Assembly (NCBI GenBank): GCA_022494885.1
Contig: JAGVSM010003512.1
Span: 162,535-226,534 of the forward strand
DNA from: Micrasema longulum
Taxonomy: Eukaryota; Arthropoda; Insecta; Trichoptera; Brachycentridae
Reading direction: 5' to 3'
Length of the DNA stretch: 64,000 nt
Of this stretch, positions 1 through 9,840 are shown one piece after another (position 1 is the first letter of the stretch; each line of letters begins with the position of its first letter). A program made the translations under genes and the position numbers. The notes under the pieces were generated by a model. It did not search any database, was not told the origin of the DNA, and saw only the letters and a program-made list of their open reading frames with translations.

Positions 1-14
1 ACAGTCTGTATCAA

Positions 15-425
15 ATGCCGCAGCGAGATTTTTTTTCGGAATCTCTAAGTTCAGTCATATCACTCCACTACTTCAGGAATTACACTGGCTACGTTTTCCA
101 CAGAGGGGGGAATACAAACTCTGCTGCCTTATGTATTATGTCACAGCATAACTCTGCTTCGGAATATCTAAGAAAACTATGCATTCCAGATAAACTAACT
201 GACATATGTCCTACGCTTAGATCAGCTACATCTACGGTGAGAGTAAACATTATTATACTAATACGCATCCAGCACACTAAATTCGTTGAACGTGCATTTG
301 CGGTCGCAGGCTTTATGGCATGGAATGCTCTCTTAGCAGAAGTGCGAAACTGTGAGAGTAAAGTGGATGAAAAAAAGTATTCGGAACAATCGTTATCGAG
401 GAAAGGTATTTGTCAATCTTAGTAC
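15..425 (+). pseudogene. Non-LTR retrotransposon reverse transcriptase, C-terminal fragment
   Basis: A 135-codon open stretch ends at 420-422. It carries the signature seen at the C-terminus of CR1/Jockey-type LINE polymerases: SEYLRKLCIP, then PTLRSAT, then FVERAFAVAGFMAWNALLAEVR, a degraded form of the usual RAF-GP-WN-LP-R block. The catalytic palm (YADD) is absent, so only the post-thumb tail remains and the copy is dead. The first codons need not be native because the fragment runs to the window edge. The clade (CR1, Crack or Jockey) is uncertain. A host gene is unlikely given the motif order and lack of a conserved start. Confidence 0.6.
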
Positions 426-1140
426 ACAATTGTTAAAACAATGGCGGGTTATACAAAACGGCAATTAATTTAGAAACGATGTGACGTAATCAGTCATTAA
501 TTTCAAATACTGTTGGTGACATTTACGAGTTGTTAACCTCGGGAATGCAAGTCTCTAATGTAATCGACGGCATATAAGAGTAAAACTATGTTATTTCATA
601 ATGAGGCAGACATTTTTAAATGTTTTAATTTTATTTATGTAAATTCATACAAATATATTTTTATAATTTTTTTATTTTATTTTATTTAAAAAAAATACAG
701 TCATACATAATTAGTATTAAAAAAAACATTTTTCAACATAAAAAGACCAATTAAGTTTTCATAAATTATGCAAAAGATGTAAACATTAAATGTGACATGA
801 AAAAAATAATAAATAAGAAATTCAAGTGAGAAAATATATACTTTTTAACATTTGCGTTTTCCATAGAGGTAATAAATAAAAATACCGAATGCACACTCCG
901 AGCCATCCACGCACACACATGAACGCACATATAAAACATACACACATACATTACATGCGGCACATATACATGGCATAAACCACTCAAGATGCACATTCAG
1001 CAACTATCCCAAATAATCTACCCCATGAAGAAATTTTCTGTATAAATGCAACGTGCAGTTAAAAATGACTACATCAATACTGAGTACATTATAATTTCTA
1101 CTGGTACGTCTAATGAATGAATTCGAGGTATAATTGTTTT
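426..1140. other. AT-rich stretch with a CA/CATA-rich patch
   Basis: No gene seen. About 640-700 is A/T homopolymer-rich. About 890-985 is rich in CA and CATA steps (imperfect microsatellite). It lies 3' of the minus-strand LINE fragment at 1150-1695 and may contain its untranslated tail. Confidence 0.4.
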
Positions 1141-1149
1141 TACAAGTTG

Positions 1150-1695
1150 GTATATAAAAAAGGGAATTTAAACTGGTATAGCGAAGAGGACAACGGAAAC
1201 GTTTATTTTGTAAAAGATACGGCGAACCATATTATTTAGAATTTTGAAAAGAAAAATTAAATCACATGTAAGGCACCTTTTTTGTAGTGATTCCATATTA
1301 AAATTAATCAAAGATACGCTGAAATAATTTTTGGTGTTACCATAACGATATTCCAGGCTCCATATAAATTTATTTTGAATGTTCTCGATTTGACTAATAT
1401 TTACATCATACTAAGGGGACCATACTAATGAAGCGAATTTGAGTTGACTACGCACATAAGTATGGTAAAGAAGTTTCAGTGTATCTGGTGATAAGAATGG
1501 CTTGGAGATTCGTAAGATAAACCCTAGAAGTCTATACGCCTTATCCACTATTGTATTTATGTGCTCTCTAAATAAAAGCTTATTATCCATCAGTCCACCC
1601 AAATCTCTTACAAAAAAATAATAACGTATCCCAACTCTATGAAGCCAAGAGCCCTGCGTAAAGTTGGGATACAACTTAATGGAAAGTGGAACCAT
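1150..1695 (-). pseudogene. LINE reverse transcriptase fragment (thumb and C-terminal region)
   Basis: Minus strand. Codons 1695-1411 encode a block typical of insect non-LTR polymerases downstream of the catalytic site: VRDLGGLMDNKLLFREHIN, then AYRLLGFILR, then LKLLYHTYVRSQLKFASLVWSP. After a frameshift near 1411 the same protein continues below it as YYDVNISQIENIQNKF and LQKRCLTCDLIFLFKILNN, which fit the family pattern (VWSPYY, IE-IQ-KF, L-RR-L-DL-FL-KLLN). There are stop codons and a frameshift, so it is not functional. The same pattern recurs on the plus strand at 23464. Superfamily Jockey/CR1-like; exact clade not determined. Confidence 0.7.
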
Positions 1696-1744
1696 GCATT
1701 TTACTAAACAATTATATGCATTTATATAATGGAACTTAGTCTTA

Positions 1745-1990
1745 TTGTCAAGTCAAAATCAAGACCTGAATATTTTAGAACACAAGAAAAAAACCACTTT
1801 CGTAACACCGAATAAAAGTAAATTAAAAATTCCATTGACGAAACAATCATTCATACAAAGAGGGCCCATATGCATGGCAGTCAAAATGTATAATAAGCTT
1901 CTTAAAAAAATAGAAGATATATATGGTATTAAAAAAATTTCGAGAGTGTTAAAAGTGTTTCTAGTAAATAAATGGGGCTATGTATAGCGT
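1745..1990 (+). pseudogene. LINE reverse transcriptase C-terminal tail
   Basis: An 80-codon open frame that has no ATG at its 5' end (it begins TTG), so it is a fragment. Residues LKIPLTKQSFIQRGPICMAV then KMYNKLLKKIE match the usual LINE tail: basic TR-like stretch, P-K-S, G-x-x-x-YN-LP-x-I. It sits head-to-head with the minus-strand fragment ending at 1695, so these are two different insertions. A basic tract follows to about 2180 without further recognisable domains. Confidence 0.45.
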
Positions 1991-2199
1991 GTGAGCTCGC
2001 CAATATATGACAGTAAAAATTTTATTGTCTTTGAATTTCCTAGAGTTTTAACCATCGAAAAAAAGAAGATTGCAAATAAAATCAACAGACAATGGAAATT
2101 TGATGTGTATTATTTTAATAGATTGTTTATAACAGAAAAATACATAGAGAAATATGCATTTTTATTTATTGTAATAAAAACAGTCTAGTAAATTGAATA

Positions 2200-2450
2200 A
2201 ATAAAAATACGCTTTATATTAACAATATTAATTAAAATGCAAAAATAACATTGAATACTTGAAAAATAAATATTATTGGGTGTTACAAACATAATTTAAA
2301 AAACGAATAGCGATTAAAAGTAAAAACTATCTTTAGTTTAATTTTATAGCGATAAATACATAAACATTATAAAACAGGAGTTATACAAATACAAAAATAA
2401 TATTGTAACTAGGCGGCTACCTACACGGTTAAATTTCGAAACACCACGCA
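2200..2450. other. AT-rich spacer
   Basis: Very AT-rich sequence with no ORF, tRNA-like element or clear repeat that I can support. Confidence 0.4.
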
Positions 2451-2460
2451 ATTTCTTATC

Positions 2461-2820
2461 TCGGCTACGCTATGTAAAATGAAAAAAAATATTTAAATTA
2501 ATAATTTTATCACGTCATGAAGTCGCCCCTGGGTAGCGCCTGCTAACGTCAATCAACAAAAACATCCTCGTTTTAATTACAATATTTCGGCTACGCCATG
2601 AATCTCTTTTTTAAAATAATTTCTCACGTCACAAAGTCGCCCCCTGGGTAGCGCCTGTTAACGTCAATCAACAAAAACATCCTCGTTTTTATAACAGTAT
2701 TTCGGCTACGCCATGAATTTCTTATAAAAAATGTCAAACGTCACAAAGCCACTCTCTGAGTGTCGCTACTGACATCATTTACAAAAACATAATTATTTGT
2801 GCTTTTTTCAGGTACGCAAC
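2461..2820. repeat. Tandem array, ~115-bp unit, three diverged copies plus a partial one
   Basis: The marker CGGCTACGCCATGAA recurs at about 2461 (as CTACGCTATG), 2587 and 2702, with a degenerate GGTACGCAAC at about 2813, giving spacings near 126, 115 and 114 bp. Each unit also has a GTCGCCCCTGGGTAGCGCC-like block followed by CGTCAATCAACAAAAACAT. The unit is GC-richer than its surroundings. No coding frame survives across units. Consistent with a short satellite or the internal tandem repeats of a transposon. Confidence 0.75.
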
Positions 2821-2829
2821 ATTTTTTTT

Positions 2830-3600
2830 AAATACACCTACCTAACCGATAAAATACTAGTAGTAATTAAACCAAGGTGTGCTTTAAAGTTCCGTATGGC
2901 CAAATAATATTATTTATTATTAGAATATTATTGACATGTAGTTCAAGCATTGCTACATTCACGTTGCTTTACTTCTGAGAGCTCAACTGCTATGTTTTTC
3001 TATGGTTATGTTAATGTCATCTGTCATGTATTGGCGAGCTCACAGGCTATACTTACGCCAATAAATGTTTCTATAGTATAAATTAATTGAAGATGCAATC
3101 AAATTAATTAAAATGTATGAAATGTAAATAACGTAAGCATAACTTTTAGAATTTTTTTAATGTTTGTATTTTCAAAGATTACTTATGGGCGTTGATAATA
3201 CGCCTGTATAATTATATGAGTATGTTACTAAAATTGTTACCTAAAATTAGCAACTTGTATTTTTCTTGTGCAAATATCGTGAGATTGGGAACGCGGGTGT
3301 TGATTTGAATTATAATATACTTGTATTTTGGCGAAATACAAAATGCAGTTCTTCGTGGGACATAACAATGGAAGATTTTAACAACAATAATTATTGGCAC
3401 AAGGTATACACCTGTACATGGGCTGTTAACAATGCCAACCATGAATTCTATATTCCCATAGTATACTGAAAATATCCATTATTATTTGTGAAGTTTATGG
3501 AACGAATCGAACAATAATCGTAATAAATTTTGTTGTAATTAGAATTATATGGAATAAAAATTATTAAGGATTTGTTCACAAGGTTTCTCTAGTTAATTTT
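2830..3600. other. Unassigned AT-rich region
   Basis: No supportable gene. Short ORFs around 3212-3469 overlap on both strands and match no family I recognise. GAGCTCAACTG and GAGCTCACAGG near 2980 and 3040 may be relics of an inverted repeat, but this is weak. Confidence 0.35.
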
Positions 3601-3720
3601 GTGGTCATAAATCATTACGAGACGAGTACGTCTCGAAACCGGTAGACATACAAAGGTCGGTAAGTGGTAAAAACAAAAATATTAATCCAACGTGCTGACA
3701 AAATATCACATACTACGAAT
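3601..3720 (+). repeat. Hammerhead-like module, copy 1 (box 1 lost)
   Basis: Contains a perfect 5-bp hairpin GAGAC (3619-3623) / GTCTC (3630-3634) with a 6-nt loop, immediately followed by GAAAC (3635-3639), CGGT, A and GACAT (3645-3649). That order matches stem II, the second conserved box, stem III and the 5' strand of stem I of a hammerhead ribozyme. The first conserved box (CTGANGA) is not present upstream; the site reads ATTACGA or is deleted. The following CCAACGTGCTGACA is shared with the copies at 4336 and 4514. Confidence 0.5.
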
Positions 3721-3937
3721 ACCAATAAAATATTTGTGAAATGCATTTAGAAAAATGATTTTTTTCAAAATCGATATGGATACTGTGGAAAAATGTTTTC
3801 ATTAATAATTTTCAAAATAAAATTGTTAAAAAAACTTTCAATGTAAACGCGGCATGGCCTTGACAAATTTGACGTCAAGAAGGTCACAAACAAATATCAA
3901 AATTGAACCGAATCGAATTTAAAATCATAACAATGTT

Positions 3938-4290
3938 TGAGTATGTCCAAATGCTTGCAGACTGGCTGGATTTCCTCTCTAGGGAGTTATTCATATTTAA
4001 ATTTATTTCAACAGAGAGGGAAAACATTTTTGAGAAGGGATTATAGAAGTCTAGGCATTTACAGGGCCTATGATCTGTCATTGGCTTGTTTAAGTGGCCA
4101 CTTTACACACTGTGTAACATTCACCATTCTGCTCATGTTTCAACATCTACATTTCCTCAACTCTTCCATCTGTTGACATTTGTGAAGTAAAAGAGCTGAA
4201 ACCTTTATCACGTGGGTTAGAGAAAGAAGTATAAAAATAGGAAAATTGTTTTCAGGCGTTGCCTAGTAGGTGATTTGTTTCAGCCGGATG
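3938..4290 (+). mobile_element. Rep-1 foldback/MITE-like element
   Basis: Starts with TTTGAGTATGTCCAAATGC and runs through the family landmarks in order: AACAGAGAGGGAAAAC, GAGAAGGGA, AGTCTAGGCATTTACAGGGC, TGACCTGTCATTGGC-like, TAAGTGGCCACTTTACACAC, TGTGTAACATTCACCATTCTG, CATCTGTTGA and GTGAAGT. The block recurs at least ten times in the window on both strands, twice as head-to-head inverted pairs. It is noncoding; short ORFs inside are accidental. It lies between hammerhead-like copies 1 and 2 and probably inserted there. Superfamily unknown. Confidence 0.75.
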
Positions 4291-4320
4291 AATCTCACGA
4301 TGGCGTTCAGTGGGATTTGT

Positions 4321-4498
4321 ATTTTAGTGTTTTTAGTGTCCTGACAAAGAGACGGCCACCTCTGGAAACCGGTAGACATAAAAAAGTGGTTAAAGGAAAT
4401 ATATAAAATCAGCGTGACGATAGTACACATGCTATTAGAAGCAAACACCAATGTAGAATTGTGTAATTCTTGTGGTGAAGGTGTATGGTGGAATATGC
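4321..4498 (+). repeat. Hammerhead-like module, copy 2
   Basis: Reads GTGTC (4336-4340), CTGACAA (4341-4347, consensus CTGANGA with G8 changed to A), AGAG (4348-4351), an 8-nt loop, CTCT (4360-4363), one extra G, GAAAC (4365-4369), CGGT, A, and GACAT (4375-4379). GTGTC can pair with GACAT (four Watson-Crick pairs and one G-U), as expected for stem I. ACCGGT is self-complementary and could form stem III between adjacent copies. The start of the next copy is 178 bp away. Confidence 0.5.
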
Positions 4499-4636
4499 AT
4501 GTTAGTGCAACAAGTGTCCTGATGAAGAGATGAGCAAGCTTCGGAACCGATAGACATAGAAAAGTGGTAAAAAAAAAACGTGCTGATAGAACACATGCTT
4601 TTAGAAGCTAACACCAACGTGCAATTTCGCAACTAT
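4499..4636 (+). repeat. Hammerhead-like module, copy 3
   Basis: GTGTC at 4514-4518 and an intact CTGATGA box at 4519-4525, then an imperfect stem-loop and GGAAC in place of GAAAC (A13 apparently changed), CCGATAGACAT. Downstream AAAGTGGTAAA, CGTGCTGATAGAACACATGC and TTAGAAGC match copy 2 closely, showing that the repeated unit extends beyond the ribozyme-like core. Minus-strand ORFs across copies 2 and 3 resemble one another only because the DNA repeats. Confidence 0.5.
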
Positions 4637-4639
4637 GTC

Positions 4640-4920
4640 GAATCATTATTTTCAGTTGCAGTTTCTTATATATTGCATTCCGATTGCTTACTAACCTAAC
4701 TTAGCGCATGGGTGAATGTTTTATATATCAGCATATTTTGTATGGTTGTGGTACAATTATTTTAGCGACAAATTCTTCTTTATTACCAATTTGTAGGTAG
4801 CTTCGAACAAAAAATACAGGGTATTCTTTTTACTCCGTTCGTATCTTTATATCGTGTATATAAATTACATACGTTAATCTTGTTATTGAGAGATTCTTTT
4901 GTTTTGTCTGTCTGAAAGAA
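4640..4920. other. Unassigned AT-rich spacer
   Basis: No gene, tRNA-like box or clear repeat seen. Confidence 0.35.
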
Positions 4921-4924
4921 AGAA

Positions 4925-5160
4925 AATTCTTCATCATTATCATCATAATTCTCTGTCCGCACATAGTGATGCATAGGACACTGCATTACTACACTAATCG
5001 CACCGCATATTGATCATTTGTGTCACATGTACATAAGATAACCAGTCTTACGCTTCAGCTACCAGTCCAGGGACTATGAAATATACTAGTGTGAGCACAC
5101 CCTTTTAAATAACTATTTCGTATCAACCATGTCGGGAATCGAACCCGAGACCTCTTGACC
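4925..5160 (-). mobile_element. SINE-1 (tRNA-derived), minus strand
   Basis: Reverse complement of the family: a head with box-B-like GGGTTCGATTCCCGACATG (here GTCGGGAATCGAACCC at about 5131), a middle with GGACTGG and GCGTAAGACTG, and a tail with CAGTGTCCTATGCATCA ending in ATGATGAT-type repeats near 4930. The box A half of the head is missing: sequence beyond 5160 no longer matches. Confidence 0.75.
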
Positions 5161-5239
5161 TCCGAGATTACATTTATCCATTGAAATCATTAGTACCAAT
5201 GGCTAACCATGTCCAAATTTAAACCTCCACGCGCAGCGC

Positions 5240-5590
5240 TATGACGTCACCTCACAGCAACCTCCTCCTCTTCCGACGACGGAATGCCGTTTCCTCGTCT
5301 ACTATTTCCGGTAGACGAGGAAACGGCATTTACAGGGCTTATGGCCTGTCATTGGCTGGTTTGAGTGGCCACTTTGCACACTGTGTTACATTCACCGTTC
5401 AAGTCAACGGATGGAAGAGTTGAGGAAAAGTAGATGTTTAAACATGAGCAGAATGGTGAATTTTTCACAGTGTGTAAAGTGGCTACTTAAATCAGTCAAT
5501 GACAGGTCATAAGCCCTGTAATAGCCTAGAAGCCCATATTTCCTTCTCAAAAAAGTTTTCCTTCTGTGTTGCAACAAATTTAAACCTGCA
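5240..5590. mobile_element. Rep-1 head-to-head inverted pair (foldback copy)
   Basis: CATTTACAGGGC at 5326 opens a plus-strand Rep-1 arm that runs to the TTCACCGTTC block near 5400. It is followed by the reverse arm (CAGAATGGTGAAT near 5450, CAGTGTGTAAAGTGGC near 5475, GGTCATAAGCCCTGTAA near 5508, CTAGAAGCCC near 5525). The plus arm is truncated at its outer side by the perfect hairpin at 5283-5330. No coding capacity. Confidence 0.7.
5283..5330. repeat. Perfect 19-bp hairpin with 10-nt loop
   Basis: Arms 5283-5301 and 5312-5330 are exact reverse complements (AATGCCGTTTCCTCGTCTA and its complement) around the loop CTATTTCCGG. It sits exactly where the Rep-1 arm begins, so its CATT end is shared with Rep-1. 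A snap-back during synthesis or a short foldback insertion could give this. Confidence 0.9.
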
Positions 5591-6310
5591 ATTTACTATT
5601 AATACTAATTATTATTAATACTAATTTATTATTAATAATATTATTAATAATTAATCTGTAACACTGATAACAAAGTTTTATTTTCATAATAATTTATTAT
5701 TAATATAATTATTATATTCGCATGGCTAATATTATGATCGTTTTCAATAAAGCACACATTTAAAAAAAAAAGACCTCACACTGATTTTATCTGTATTCAG
5801 AGCTTTATTTATTTGATCAACTAATGAAATAATCATAAAAATACGTAATAGAGTAACGTCTATTGACCTATCGGGCTAAAATAAATACCACGCAACCCCT
5901 AGAGTTTCAAAGGTTTGTAATCATATCCAGTAAATAAACATTAATTTATGAAACAAACACAAATATGTTACATAATCCTTTATTTGAACATTTATTTGGG
6001 CAATTCCTTTGGGAAAATATAAATTGTGCTCATTGAAGTTCTTTGATCAATTAGGATAAATCGATGGGTCCGTATAAAAATTGCGAATCTGTAAAAAGTC
6101 ATCGTAACAGAAGAAATCTGCTTACGTGGCAGATTCGTCGTAGGTTCAGAAACATAGTTGTATTTATGTATGTACGAGTGTATTTGTAATCATTTAATAT
6201 ATTCGAGTAAACAGATAAAAACATAATAAAACATGATAAAATAAAACATAAAAAACTTTATATAAGATAAAAACATGTCCAACGCGATATGCATATACGA
6301 GTATGCATAT
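5590..6310. other. AT-rich region with TTATTAATA motifs
   Basis: About 5590-5720 is built from TTATTAATA-like words. CTGTAACACTGATAACAAAG at about 5656 matches the inverted arms at 15618-15885. No gene seen in the rest. Confidence 0.4.
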
Positions 6311-6312
6311 AC

Positions 6313-6410
6313 TGGGCCCCGATTATAATGGGTACTATACATTTACACGAAATTGTGTGTATTTATATAAAAAAAATTGAAGTTTCTTCATCAGTATACT
6401 GAAATAGAAA
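6313..6410 (+). mobile_element. Possible left end of a GGGCC-TIR element
   Basis: GGGCCCCGATTATAATGGG followed by a run ending CTTCATCAGTATACTGA resembles the left end of the nested element at 13194 (GGGCCGCAATTAC to CTTCATCAGTACACACC) and the inverted ends near 30373 and 36705. No right end found nearby. Confidence 0.35.
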
Positions 6411-6419
6411 AAATGTAAT

Positions 6420-7140
6420 ATGTTATATTTTTTATACAGAAAATTAGCTCTTACTTTATAGACAATTGAAAATATCTATATTAACTATTGTACTCGGGAC
6501 TCCGATATTTTTTTCATAAAGCAATACGTTTTTGCGAAAATGGCATAATATGATGTTATTCATATCTAAAACCCGGACGGTTGGTAGCAAAACAGCGTAG
6601 TACGGCATAACTCGGTAAAATAGTTTGGTATATTTTATTTTATTTTAATTTACTACAGTACCTAAACACGTTTGTTTCTACTCGTTAACTTGATTTAGCC
6701 TGAAAAAATCATACAATATTATTTCGTATTTTAAAAGATTTCTAAAATTTTATTTAAGAGAATGACTTCTGAAATGTTTTGTTGAGAGAGTTTGACCCAG
6801 TATTTTTACTTTAATTCATAGAATATCTCAAGGCTCATGAAAAAAAAATTCCCCAATGCGTATTAAATCTAAAATCTAAAATACTGGATTTCACTTTAGT
6901 TTAAATGTTGTCCGATTCATTAATTGAACAAATATTTTCAATTAAGGGTTAGTTAGATTTTTCAAATATAACGTTTAAGTATAATTTTATAAATTAAATC
7001 CTGAAACAATACCATGTGAATTTTTAAGGTTAAATCAAGTTACCGAGTAGATTCAAATATGTATTGGTACTGTTGTGAATTAAAATTAAATAATAAATAC
7101 TATAGTATTTGACCAGTAACACCACAGTAAGCTAATGCTT
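6420..7140. other. AT-rich region, nothing identified
   Basis: No ORF, RNA gene or repeat that I can support. Confidence 0.35.
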
Positions 7141-7147
7141 TTACTAC

Positions 7148-7215
7148 GAACCGTCTATTCCTAGACTTCTATATTCCCCTCTCGAAAAAGTTCTTCATCT
7201 TTGTTGTAATATGTT
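7148..7215 (-). mobile_element. Rep-1 end fragment
   Basis: CCTAGACTTCTATATTCCC then TCGAAAAAGTTCTTC matches the reverse complement of the Rep-1 AGTCTAGG side. Confidence 0.5.
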
Positions 7216-7710
7216 AAGTTTTAAAACAACTTTAAACGAATTTTAAACTTTTTCTAATAAAAATATATTCAGAAGGTGTTTAAATAATGCCAGTACACAT
7301 AATCTTTTCTTTTTTTTTAAATTTAAAAATAATTCGGATAAGAAAGAGTTGAAGACGATGCGGTACAGAATTCAATAACCTCCATGGGAACTATGAGAAA
7401 TATGTTATGGGCCACACAAGACTGGGAGTAACGACCAGCAATGAGTAGGCTCAGACTTTCTACGGAGTCTGTAGTTGGTATGCATAGTGTATTGTTCACG
7501 AAACTATGTAAATTACTCTTCCAGACCAAGGTTGATGGTATTAACATACAAAAGACGACTGTGACTCGGTACAATATTTATATCTTACTAATAATGTCCC
7601 TTTGGTGATAGTCCACTACCGGGGTATAAAAACTTTTAGATACAAGGAACGTGTTATTTGTTCCATAAAGTTTGGAAGACTCAAATCGTACCAATATTTA
7701 TGATTTGTTC
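7216..7710. other. Unassigned region
   Basis: A minus-strand ORF at 7323-7574 has no recognisable domain and no repeat partner in the window; I do not call it a gene. Confidence 0.3.
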
Positions 7711-7714
7711 GTGT

Positions 7715-7878
7715 TTAACATCGTCATCATTATCAATCTGTTATTGGAATCTAATAATCTAAAGGGCACTGCACTAATAAAGTAAATGCTATGAGACCGA
7801 TCATTTGTTGCAAGAATGTGATCAATCTTACGCTCCAGTTGCCAATGTAGGGACAGTGAAATATTGCAGTTTAAAATA
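7715..7878 (-). mobile_element. SINE-1 3' portion, minus strand
   Basis: Reverse-complement SINE-1 body: GGGCACTGCACTAATAAAG near 7764, GATCAATCTTACGCTCCAG near 7819, and AGGGACAGTGAAATATTGCA near 7850. The tRNA-like head is missing. Confidence 0.55.
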
Positions 7879-7959
7879 TTAGCACATATTAAAGAAATAT
7901 TAGCAGCATTAGCACTTATTTTTTTATTTTTAAAATACCTATCGTATTCTTCCAGTAGT

Positions 7960-8810
7960 ATCTATCTTATTTTATTAACATAAACGGCAAATCTGCCTTT
8001 TACAAACATTTACAATACTACATATTTAGCTTAATATGAAAAAAAAAAAAACATAAATTTCCTTATACCCAAGATTTATAAAAAAAAAATTAAACCTAAA
8101 AATTATGCAAGATTTATATTTAAAAAATTAACCTAAAAATTATACAGCATATTCAGTAGAAAGTTTAAATAATAAAATATTCTACAGTAATACAACGAGA
8201 AAATCATGAGTACTGTTTCACACAGCTGGGCAAAGTGAACAAAAAACTGTGTATATTATGAAATGCATGAATAAATAAATATAATTACCATTCACCATCT
8301 TTAAAAAAGTTCAAAAGGTTTGTTCTATAGGAACAATACCCTACACTAAATATATCAGATACGTGGGAATAACTATTGCCGAGTTCATGAAGTCTATTTA
8401 ATACGGCATTACAAGTATACACTGTCCGTGAATTGTTGCTACAAAATGGTGGCACCTGTCGTCATTCTTCCAGGCACCCTGAAGTTGATGAAAGATAATA
8501 TTTCAGAGCAATCCCATATTGAATTGACAATTTTGAATAAATTTAAAAGGTCTATAATTTTTCTTCTATCGTTAAGTTTTAACAAATTTTATGTTTTTAG
8601 TAAAAAATCGTAATTTGAAAATTCATGACTGATTCTTAGTTTAAAATTTATACACCGTAAGAATTTTTTTTGGACTCTTTCAAGAGAATTTTGGTGACAG
8701 TTGTAGTAAGGAGTCTGTATTGTAGAGTTATACTCTAACTGGCTTCAGAGATAATGTAGAACCAGTACTAGTTAGGTACTGGCTTCTCACTAATGAAGTA
8801 TACAACAACT
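7960..8810 (-). pseudogene. LINE reverse transcriptase C-terminus and 3' UTR
   Basis: Minus strand, several frames. From about 8790 down: an ERVQKKFLRCINFKLRISHE-like stretch, LNDRRKIIDLLNLFKIVNS, FRVPGR, SNNSRTVYTCNAVLNRLHEL and a tail to about 8290. This is the post-catalytic region of a CR1/Jockey-like LINE polymerase, with frameshifts. The AT-rich 3' UTR follows to about 7960. A second copy lies on the plus strand at 52500-53330, and a 3' UTR-only copy at 38320-38480. The uninterrupted GTTCACTTTGCCCAGCTG in this copy (8228-8245) shows the target of the MITE at 52893. Confidence 0.7.
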
Positions 8811-8994
8811 TCAAAGTGCCTATGTTTTTAAATTCCTTAGTCACACGTAATTAGAATTTAAAATAAAATGTATACACACAGAACTGCCATGCCTTTGCGG
8901 TTTTTTTTGTGTAATGGCGTATTATGTAATCGTAAAACGAAAAAAAAACGCAAAAAATATTTTAATAAACCTCCTTATGAACAAATATTTTATA

Positions 8995-9062
8995 ATCGAA
9001 CTTCCGGAAGTCGAACCCAGAACTTTAAGCATGGCAAGTAAATTCACCTGCCACTACATAAC
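8995..9062 (-). mobile_element. tRNA-like SINE head, minus strand
   Basis: The reverse complement reads TAGTGGCAGGTGAATTTAC, TTGCCATGC and GGGTTCGACTTCC, a tRNA-like box A to box B arrangement similar to the SINE-1 head. It is head-to-head with the next element. Confidence 0.5.
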
Positions 9063-9070
9063 ATATTTTT

Positions 9071-9322
9071 TCGGCCTCATGGTGTAGTGATCAGCGCGTT
9101 TGCCTACCATGCAAGACGTCTCGGGTTCGATTCCCGACATGGTTGACCTGAGATATTAAATTAAAAAGATATTTTTCACTAGAAAATTTCATAGTCCTTG
9201 GACTGGCACATAAACCGTAAGACAGATCATCTTACCTTCATGTAACAAAAAAGGATGAAGATGTTCTGCGATTGTTATACCAACGCAGTGTCCTATGCAC
9301 CATTAGGTGCGGAAAAGGAATG
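9071..9322 (+). mobile_element. SINE-1 (tRNA-derived), full-length copy
   Basis: Head: GGTGTAGTGATCAGCGCG (box A-like) then GGGTTCGATTCCCGACATGG (box B). The acceptor ends do not pair, so it is not a tRNA gene. Body: CATAGTCCTTGGACTGGCAC, CGTAAGACAGATCATCTTACC, TTCATGTAAC. Tail: AGTGTCCTATGCACCATTAG and GTGCGGAAAAGGAATG. Length about 250 bp. Transcription would be by RNA polymerase III from the internal boxes; mobilisation by a LINE partner is inferred, not shown. Confidence 0.85.
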
Positions 9323-9449
9323 TTTTTCCTAAATTTTTACCCAGCTTGAAAACACTTGTCTTTTTTTCACTATATTTTATAAAAACTGCTAAAGCAACTT
9401 TTAACGCAGTACGTGTTGTCAAAGACTCTAGTCTATAATCGGTCAAAAC

Positions 9450-9840
9450 AAAATGCCAATTATTTAAAACTTGTATGATGCCAGTACTCCTATACGGATG
9501 CGAATCTTAGCACTTTACCAAAGCTCAAAAGCCAAAACTTCTGAGCTTCGAGAGTAAGTGCTTTAGGAGAATTTTAACATTGAAGTCCGAGAACGGACGC
9601 AGCAACATCTTATGAAGAGCGACTTGAGGATGCGGTGGTGGACCTGGCTTGGACACGTGCTGCACATGCTTTAGGAGAACCTTAACCCTAGTGCCTCTTC
9701 TTTACACCTGCGTTGTCCAGGAAGGCCGTCGATGACGATCTTTCGGCTTTATTCGGCTGAACTAAAGGACGCGGGATTGATAGTCTCCTGGAGGCATCCG
9801 GTGATGTCTACATGCTCTACATAGGAGGGGATAAGGTAAA
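9450..9840 (+). pseudogene. RTE-like reverse transcriptase C-terminal relic
   Basis: Frames around 9470-9830 give a PVLLYGCES-like start, an RERTQQ-type stretch, MRWWTWLGHVLHM and a CPGRPSMTIF-like basic block. This order (LLYGCE, W-WLGH-RM, GRP) is the C-terminus of RTE/BovB-type polymerases. Several stops and frameshifts. Related to, but diverged from, the copies at 43205-44140 and 48335-48895. Confidence 0.55.

Noticed and set aside
2461..2820. CRISPR-like array
   Set aside because: The unit is too long, spacers are not unique, and the genome is eukaryotic.
4263..4632. Two similar minus-strand ORFs as a duplicated gene
   Set aside because: They look alike because the 178-bp DNA module repeats; there is no coding signature.
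9071..9145. Functional tRNA gene
   Set aside because: Boxes A and B are present but acceptor ends do not pair, and the same body and tail recur at many sites; it is a SINE head.
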